64,000 bases of DNA, taken from positions 1 to 64,000 of the forward strand of contig DAOTXS010000040.1 of NCBI GenBank assembly GCA_034435055.1, given 5' to 3'. Position numbers and translations under genes: made by a program. The stretch comes from DAOTXS01 sp034435055 (lineage in GTDB: Bacteria > Chloroflexota > Anaerolineae > UBA4142). Of the stretch, positions 58,863 to 64,000 are shown piece after piece. A model generated the notes under the pieces. The model ran no database searches, was not told the DNA's origin, and worked only from the letters and a program-made list of their open reading frames with translations. Positions within the stretch are counted from its first letter, which is position 1; each line of letters begins with the position of its first letter.

Positions 58863-59550
58863 CGGGGACTGGCTTGAGCGCGCGTTCTAATTGTCCCAAC
58901 ACTTGCGACGATAACGGCGTGCCGCGTTTGCTTTTGCGCAGGGTCTCTTTCAAATCGTCGGTTTTGACCACTGGCAACGATGCGTCGTCAATCGACAATT
59001 GCACGCGCGGGTCTGTGAAAACGACGTAACCGTCGATGGGAATCAGTGCGGCATTCTCGACTTTATCGGTGAGGAATTTTCGCATCGCCGAAATTTCGGT
59101 GTTCATTTCGTCGATTGGATTGCCTAACGGCTCCGCGCCCAACCCGCCGATGAGCCGGGAGATGCGCCACGGATATTTCCATTTGCCGTTTTGATACGTG
59201 ATGGTTCCATCTTGCCGTTTGACTTTGAACACGAGCAACCCGGTTGGCGTAATCAAAACGTGCTCCGCCGGCAAAAGATAATTCAGGAGGTGATGTTTGT
59301 TGTCGAAACCCTTCAACGCTTTTTCGAGGGCTTTATCGGCGCGTGGCTCTTTAATCCATTTGTTGGCGAGCGTCGATCCAACCATCGCGAGAAAAAAGCC
59401 GATGGCGAGCGCGGCGTACGCGAGGACGATGTTTTGATTGTTGAACGAAATGACCAGCGAGCCAAGCAAAACGGCGAGTCCGCCAAACGTGGCGTAGCGC
59501 GCGATTTTCGATTGTCGTTCGATAAGTTTGTCGTTGGATGAAAGTCGCAT
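58840..59550 (-). CDS. Membrane-anchored NERD-like (nuclease-related) protein
   Basis: The 236-aa protein has two transmembrane helices (about residues 22-62) followed by a domain with LKGFDNKHHLLNYLLPAEHVLI, TPTGLLVFKVKRQDGTI and VVFTDPRVQL. This is the NERD pattern (nuclease-related domain, often regulatory). The catalytic D-ExK motif of restriction-type nucleases is partly seen in the FKVK strand only. Its start follows AGAGG. The longer frame upstream reads through a GTCATT palindrome and is not coding. Confidence 0.75.
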   Translation of the reverse strand: MRLSSNDKLIERQSKIARYATFGGLAVLLGSLVISFNNQNIVLAYAALAIGFFLAMVGSTLANKWIKEPRADKALEKALKGFDNKHHLLNYLLPAEHVLITPTGLLVFKVKRQDGTITYQNGKWKYPWRISRLIGGLGAEPLGNPIDEMNTEISAMRKFLTDKVENAALIPIDGYVVFTDPRVQLSIDDASLPVVKTDDLKETLRKSKRGTPLSSQVLGQLERALKPVPDAKTTDE

Positions 59551-59565
59551 AATGCCTCTGCGATT

Positions 59566-59654
59566 GTCATTGCGAGCGACCACAGGGAGCGAAGCAATCT
59601 CGCAAAAGACTCTTGAAAGATTGCTTCGTCGCAAAAAGCGCTCCTCGCAATGAC
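59566..59654. repeat. GTCATT palindrome, copy 3
   Basis: The 89-base element has GTCATTGCGAGCGACC... at one end and ...GCTCCTCGCAATGAC at the other. Its central GAAGCAATCTCGC and AAGATTGCTTCG arms are also complementary, giving a nested hairpin. Confidence 0.82.
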
Positions 59655-59659
59655 ATTCG

Positions 59660-60997
59660 TTATTTGTATTTCCCCAGCACCAGACACGCGTTTTGTCCGC
59701 CCAACCCAAACGAGTTGGAAAGCGTAACATTGATCGTCGCGTCGCGCGGCACGTTAGGCACATAATCCAGATCACACGCCGGGTCGGGCGTTTCGTAATT
59801 CACCGTCGGATGAATTTTCTGGTGGCGAATCGTTTGCACGCACGCCACTGCTTCAAACGCGCCCGCCGCGCCCATCGAATGACCGACCATCGATTTGGTG
59901 GACGAGACCGGAATTTTGTACGCGCGTTCGCCGAAAACGGTTTTGACGGCAAGGGTTTCGCCGGCGTCATTCAATGGCGTCGATGTGCCGTGCGCGTTGA
60001 TGTAATCGACCTGATCGAGAGACACGTTGGCGTTGCGCATCGCGGCTTGCATCACGCGCGTCGCGCCGAGCGCTGCCGGGTCGGGCGCGGCAAAATGATA
60101 TGCGTCGGAGTTGGTGGCGTACCCCAACACTTCGGCGTAGATTTTTGCGCCGCGCGCAAGCGCGTGTTCCAATTTTTCCAGCACCAAAATCGCCGCGCCT
60201 TCGCCGACGATAAAGCCGTCGCGATTCTTGTCGAACGGTCGGCTTGCGTGCGTGGGGTCTTCGTTGCGCGTCGACATTGCGCGCATCACACCGAACGCCG
60301 CAAAGACGATTTCGGAAATGATTGCATCCGAGCCGCCGCCCAGCATAATGTCCGCATCGCCGCGCCGAATGATTTCTGCCGCCGCGCCGACGGCGTGCGT
60401 GCCTGCCGCACACGCGGTTACGACGGTCGAGTTATAGCCGCGCGCGCGAAACGTGTTGGCAACGTGAAATGCTTGCATGTTCGGCAAAATCACGGAAGGG
60501 AGAAATGGGCTGACGCGGTCGGGACCTTTTTGCAAAAAACCGTTGTACGCTTCCATCGCTTCGACGAAACCGCCGAGCGCGGTGCCGAGTAGAACGCCGG
60601 CGCGATTATTTTCTTCCAAGCCATTTTTGAACCCGGCATCTTCCAACGCCGTTCGCGCGGCGGCAATCGCAAAATGTGAGGCGCGTCCCATTCGCCGCGC
60701 TTCTTTCGGATCGACGTATTTGGTCGCATCAAAATCTTTGACTTCGCCGGCGATGCGCGTTTTGTAATTCGTCGCGTTGAACAGCGTGACGGGACCGATC
60801 CCCGATTTGCCGGCGATCAAGTTTTGCCAGAATTCATCCGGCGTGTGACCGAGCGGCGTGATCGCACCCATCCCGGTAACGACGACGCGCGTGCGTTTGG
60901 CGCGTGCTTGTTCCTGCAATTCTGCCAACTCCGCCGGGCTGAGCCGGCGGTCGGTGACCATTTCAATCGGTGGTACAGTTCGAGTGCTTGAAACCAT
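59660..60997 (-). CDS. fabF: Beta-ketoacyl-ACP synthase II, copy 1
   Basis: The 445-aa condensing enzyme elongates acyl-ACP with malonyl-ACP. It has the catalytic Cys in VVTACAAGTHA, His in INAHGTSTPLND, Lys in TKSMVGHSMGAAG and the second His there. An N-terminal extension of about 35 residues precedes the usual TRVVVTGMGAITPLG start. It is a tandem paralogue of the next gene, sharing long identical blocks. No fabD, fabG or acpP gene is adjacent. GGAG lies upstream of the ATG. Confidence 0.94.
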   Translation of the reverse strand: MVSSTRTVPPIEMVTDRRLSPAELAELQEQARAKRTRVVVTGMGAITPLGHTPDEFWQNLIAGKSGIGPVTLFNATNYKTRIAGEVKDFDATKYVDPKEARRMGRASHFAIAAARTALEDAGFKNGLEENNRAGVLLGTALGGFVEAMEAYNGFLQKGPDRVSPFLPSVILPNMQAFHVANTFRARGYNSTVVTACAAGTHAVGAAAEIIRRGDADIMLGGGSDAIISEIVFAAFGVMRAMSTRNEDPTHASRPFDKNRDGFIVGEGAAILVLEKLEHALARGAKIYAEVLGYATNSDAYHFAAPDPAALGATRVMQAAMRNANVSLDQVDYINAHGTSTPLNDAGETLAVKTVFGERAYKIPVSSTKSMVGHSMGAAGAFEAVACVQTIRHQKIHPTVNYETPDPACDLDYVPNVPRDATINVTLSNSFGLGGQNACLVLGKYK

Positions 60998-61016
60998 AAT
61001 CGCAAAACTCCAAATG

Positions 61017-61096
61017 GTCATTGCGAGGAGCGGGGTGTGCGACGAAGCAATCTCTCAACTTGCTAGATTCTTCGCCGCTTCGCGGCTCAGAATGAC
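61017..61096. repeat. GTCATT palindrome, copy 4
   Basis: The 80-base element runs from GTCATTGCGAGGAGCGGGG to CGCGGCTCAGAATGAC, between the two fabF copies. Its 3' arm is slightly decayed (CTCAGAATGAC). Confidence 0.78.
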
Positions 61097-61105
61097 ATTT
61101 TGTTA

Positions 61106-62362
61106 TTAGTTTCCAAAATATTTTTTCAACACTAACGAAGAATTTTGTCCACCAAAGCCAAACGAATTTGACATCACGATGTTCGCATCAATCGCGCGCG
61201 CGGTCATCGGCACGTAATCCAGATCACACGCCGGGTCGGGATGTTCGAGATTGATCGTTGGATGAATGCGTTGATCGCGTAACGTGAGCGCGCACGCCAC
61301 CACTTCCATTGCGCCTGCCGCGCCCATCGAATGACCAAGCATCGATTTGGTTGCGCTGATCGGAATGTGATACGCGCGGACGCCAAAAACTTTTTTCAGC
61401 GCGACGGTTTCGCTTGGGTCATTCAACGCTGTCGAAGTTGCGTGCGCGTTGATATAATCGATTTGTTCTGGCGTAATACCAGCATTCTGAATGGCGTCGC
61501 GCATTGCCTTTGCCGCGCCGCTTGCGACCGGGTCGGACGCGACAAAATGATAGCCGTCGGAATTGGTGGCGTAACCGATTACCTCGGCGTAGATTTTTGC
61601 GCCGCGTGTGCGCGCGTGTTCCAATTTTTCCAGCACGACCATCGCCGCGCCTTCGCTGATGACCAAACCGTCGCGATCTATATCGAACGGGCGGCACGCG
61701 CGCGCCGGCTCAGCGTTCCGCGTCGATAGCGCGCGCATCGCCCCAAACGCGGTGAAAACCAAATCGCTGATGATCGCATCGGTGCCGCCGGCGAGCATCA
61801 CGTCCGCGTCGCCGCGCTGAATCGCGGCAGTCGCCGCACCGAGGGCGTCCGTGCCGGCGGCGCACGTCGTAACAATCGTCGAATTAAATCCGCGCGCTTG
61901 AAACTTTTGCGCGACGTAAAATGCCGACATATTCGGCAAAATCATCGCGGCGAGAAATGGACTGACGCGCCCGGTGCCTTGCCGCTGAAGCTCGGCGAGT
62001 TCGTCGAGGGCTTGGGGAAAACCGCCCAACCCGGTGCCAAGCACAACGCCCGTACGATCCTTCCCGCCGAAATGTTCGCCCAAGCCGGCGTCCGCGATGG
62101 CTTGACGTGTCGCCGCGAGCGCGAACAAAGTTGCACGTCCCATTCGCCGCGCGTCTTTCGCATCGATGCCGTGTTGCGTCGCGTCGAAATTTTTCACTTC
62201 GCCGGCGATGCGCGTTTTGTATTTCGACGCGTCGAACAGCGTGACGGGTGCAACGCCCGATTTGCCGGCGAGCAAGTTCTGCCAGAATTCTTCCGGGTTG
62301 TGACCCAGCGGCGTAATCGCGCCCAAGCCGGTGATGACAACGCGCGGTCGCGGTTCAGTCAT
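61106..62362 (-). CDS. fabF: Beta-ketoacyl-ACP synthase II, copy 2
   Basis: The 418-aa enzyme has the usual FabF length. Cys is in VTTCAAGTDAL, His in INAHATSTALND (Ala where HGT is typical), and Lys/His in TKSMLGHSMGAAG. All catalytic residues remain, but the Gly-to-Ala change sits beside the catalytic histidine and could alter chain-length or rate. Its start overlaps the plsX stop by 4 bases, so it is the copy tied to phospholipid synthesis. Confidence 0.94.
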   Translation of the reverse strand: MTEPRPRVVITGLGAITPLGHNPEEFWQNLLAGKSGVAPVTLFDASKYKTRIAGEVKNFDATQHGIDAKDARRMGRATLFALAATRQAIADAGLGEHFGGKDRTGVVLGTGLGGFPQALDELAELQRQGTGRVSPFLAAMILPNMSAFYVAQKFQARGFNSTIVTTCAAGTDALGAATAAIQRGDADVMLAGGTDAIISDLVFTAFGAMRALSTRNAEPARACRPFDIDRDGLVISEGAAMVVLEKLEHARTRGAKIYAEVIGYATNSDGYHFVASDPVASGAAKAMRDAIQNAGITPEQIDYINAHATSTALNDPSETVALKKVFGVRAYHIPISATKSMLGHSMGAAGAMEVVACALTLRDQRIHPTINLEHPDPACDLDYVPMTARAIDANIVMSNSFGFGGQNSSLVLKKYFGN

Positions 62363-63354
62363 TCTGCTTGCACGCCAGCGCGAATCAAATCGACGACGTT
62401 GCCGGCGACGGTTTCTTTTGCCACGCGAATTGCATTCTTGATCGCTTTGGCATCCGAGCGTCCGTGGCCGATGATGACCACCCCATCGACGCCGAGCAAA
62501 ACGCCGCCGCCAAATTCCGATGGATCGAGTCGGACTTTGAGCGCGTCGAACGCCGGCTTGGCAAGCGCCGCGCCGGCAATCGCGACCGGTCGTTTTTTGA
62601 TTTCGGCGCGAATAAAACCGACGAGCGTTTTCGCCAGCGATTCGCTCAACTTGATTACTACGTTACCGACGTAACCATCGCACACGATCACGTCGAAGGT
62701 GCCGGCGGGAATATCGCGTCCTTCCGCGTTGCCCAGAAAATTGATCTTTGCCGATTTCAACATTGCGTACGCGTCGCGCACGATCAGCGGACCTTTACCT
62801 TCCTCTTCGCCGTTGGAAAGCAAACCGACGCGCGGATTCGCAACGCCCATCGCGCGTTCGGCGTAAATCGAACCCATCAGCGCAAATTGATAAAGATATT
62901 CCGGCTTGACATCCGCGTTCGCGCCAACATCGAGTAAGAGCGTGCGTCCGGTCGCGGTCGGCATCGTAACGGTCAACGCGGGTCGCTTGATGCCGCGAAT
63001 GCGACCGAGCGCGTGCGGTCCAACAATCGCCGCCGCCATCGCCGCGCCGGTGTTGCCGGCGGTTACGAACGCGTCGGCGTGCTTTTCCTTGACCAACTTG
63101 ATGCCGATGTTCATCGACGCGTCTTTTTTCTCTTTGACCGCTTCGACGTGTTCCGTCATTCCAATTGCTGTCGGCGCGTGAACCATCGACACGTCGAGAC
63201 CGCCGGTGTTGTGCTTGGCGAGTTCCGGTTTGACTTGGTTTTCATCGCCGACGAGAATGATGCTCACATTCAATTCGCGCGCCGCCCACACCGCGCCTTC
63301 AACATCGGGAACGGGATGGGTGTCACTACCCATTGCGTCCAAAACAATTTTCAT
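62359..63354 (-). CDS. plsX: Phosphate acyltransferase PlsX
   Basis: The 331-aa enzyme makes acyl-phosphate from acyl-ACP for PlsY, the first step of phospholipid synthesis. It has DAMGSDTHPVPDVEGAVWA, NTGAAMAAAIVGPHALGRI, LLLDVGANADVKPEYL and GFIRAEIKKRP segments, all typical. It stands first in a plsX-fabF-fabF gene run on this strand. A rpmF (L32) gene, a common neighbour, is not seen. Confidence 0.95.
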   Translation of the reverse strand: MKIVLDAMGSDTHPVPDVEGAVWAARELNVSIILVGDENQVKPELAKHNTGGLDVSMVHAPTAIGMTEHVEAVKEKKDASMNIGIKLVKEKHADAFVTAGNTGAAMAAAIVGPHALGRIRGIKRPALTVTMPTATGRTLLLDVGANADVKPEYLYQFALMGSIYAERAMGVANPRVGLLSNGEEEGKGPLIVRDAYAMLKSAKINFLGNAEGRDIPAGTFDVIVCDGYVGNVVIKLSESLAKTLVGFIRAEIKKRPVAIAGAALAKPAFDALKVRLDPSEFGGGVLLGVDGVVIIGHGRSDAKAIKNAIRVAKETVAGNVVDLIRAGVQAE

Positions 63355-63482
63355 CAGCGCCTCGCGATTCAGTGTGCGGCTATTTTACTCGACTTGGTTT
63401 GAATTTGCAAGAATTAAGAGGTTTTCTTTTTTTTGAACTTGTGCTAGAATGAAAGTGAGAAATCCGAAACGGAGATGATGCG

Positions 63483-63935
63483 ATGCAAGTGTTGTTGTTG
63501 AAGAATGTGCCCGGGATTGGTAGCGCAGGTCAAGTGAAAAAAGTTGCCGACGGGTACGCGCGCAATTTTTTGTTGCCCAAAAAACTTGCCGTGCCGGCGA
63601 CCGAAGGCGCAGTCAAGCAAGCAGAAACGATCAAGCAAGCCGCGGCGCGCCGCGACGCCCAAACGCTTGCCGAGGCGCAGGCGCTGGCGAAAATTCTGAG
63701 CGAGACGACACTGACTTTCCGCGCCAAAGCCGGCGAAGGGGATCGGTTGTTTGGTTCGATTACTTCTGCGGATATTGCCGACAAACTTGCGACTGATAAA
63801 AACATTCACGTGGATAAACGCAAGATCGAATTGGGCGTGCCGATCAAAGAATTAGGCGAGCGGCAAGTGCCGATCAAAATTCATCCCGAAGTTACCGGGC
63901 AAGTAACCGTGTTGGTGGAACGCGAGTTGGCATGA
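63483..63935 (+). CDS. rplI: 50S ribosomal protein L9
   Basis: The 150-aa ribosomal protein has an N-terminal globular domain (MQVLLLKNVPGIGSAGQVKK, ADGYARNFLLPKKLA), a central long helix (about residues 45-72) and a C-terminal RNA-binding domain with DRLFGSITSADIAD and HVDKRKIEL. CGGAGATG precedes the ATG. Its stop overlaps the ATG of the next frame. Confidence 0.96.
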   Translation: MQVLLLKNVPGIGSAGQVKKVADGYARNFLLPKKLAVPATEGAVKQAETIKQAAARRDAQTLAEAQALAKILSETTLTFRAKAGEGDRLFGSITSADIADKLATDKNIHVDKRKIELGVPIKELGERQVPIKIHPEVTGQVTVLVERELA

Positions 63936-64000
63936 ATCAGAACGGGATTACTCAATCGTTGATTCGACAAATCGTCGCCCACACACGATGCGCGGCGTGC
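63932..64000 (+). CDS. Start of an unidentified gene, cut by the window edge
   Basis: Only 23 codons are visible, beginning MNQNGITQSLIRQIVAHTRC and ending with a CxxC (RCAAC). The ATGA overlap with rplI supports translation. dnaB often follows rplI, but this beginning does not look like DnaB. A zinc-binding start is possible. Confidence 0.5.
   Translation, partial: MNQNGITQSLIRQIVAHTRCAAC

Noticed and set aside
63932..64000. dnaB directly after rplI
   Set aside because: The visible residues, with a CxxC by codon 20, do not resemble a DnaB N-terminus; the gene is left unnamed.

Overview
The window looks like a piece of a Chloroflexota chromosome, most likely an Anaerolineae-type lineage. 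The evidence is the Thr/Pro/Ala-rich spacers in secreted proteins, a Thermus-type seven-iron ferredoxin, TtuA/TtuB-like tRNA thiolation proteins, DUF309 and PH/SHOCT proteins, and a class D/E-like sortase. This placement is inferred from gene style; no phylogeny was run. The gene set is almost entirely chromosomal. No insertion sequence, prophage or CRISPR array was seen.

Layout. 1-1010: the 3' end of a 23S rRNA gene, apparently interrupted by foreign sequence at its 5' edge, then 5S rRNA and a strong terminator. 1020-12632: a secreted metallo-beta-lactamase-fold lipoprotein, DUF309, ferredoxin, DinB-like and LiaF-like proteins, two crotonases, a Gfo/Idh oxidoreductase, a ferritin-like protein, a methyltransferase, a HAD protein and a hydrolase/acyl-CoA-ligase fusion. 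12633-15866: a decayed EamA transporter, the ttuB-ttuA sulfur-transfer pair and murJ. 15941-20140: a pentapeptide-repeat/TIR protein, an AAA ATPase, a sortase and a small membrane protein. 20209-22844: a membrane protein, a NarL-type histidine kinase and tRNA-Val. 22955-33309: xerD-like recombinase, PH-domain protein, purine nucleoside phosphorylase, universal stress protein, two Trk-type RCK proteins, a KamA-like radical SAM enzyme with an ATP-grasp ligase, a DksA/TraR zinc protein and an OmpR/HK pair. 33345-40471: dienelactone hydrolase, VOC dioxygenase, a dead DUF1801 gene, elp3 with a Trm9-like methyltransferase, a dipeptidase and a HEAT protein. 40591-44314: an ABC-2 exporter split by an antisense SDR gene. 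44381-49409: DUF4442, two alkylguanine-transferase genes flanking a sigma-factor gene, azlCD, an EamA transporter and an FAD reductase. 49454-53760: purA, purB and guaB, the branch point from IMP. 53788-63354: a lactate permease, two proteins sharing a C-terminal module (one with a clan GH-A-like domain), a thioesterase, a NERD-like protein and a fabF-fabF-plsX lipid cluster. 63483 to the end: rplI and the start of a further gene.

The most unusual signal is between and inside genes. Many intergenic tracts are built from 7-nt units, such as AATCTCC, CAACTTC, AAATCNN, TCCGTCN and GGCAGTA. Unit sequence differs from site to site but the 7-nt step is kept, and several tracts form palindromes. These tracts enter coding sequence: an in-frame insertion in ttuA, a tract inside purB, and the 3' ends of purB and ttuB. 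They also sit where the murJ start codon should be. A second family, palindromes with GTCATTNCGAG/CTCGNAATGAC ends, occurs four times. All functional calls come from reading the sequence; no database search was run.
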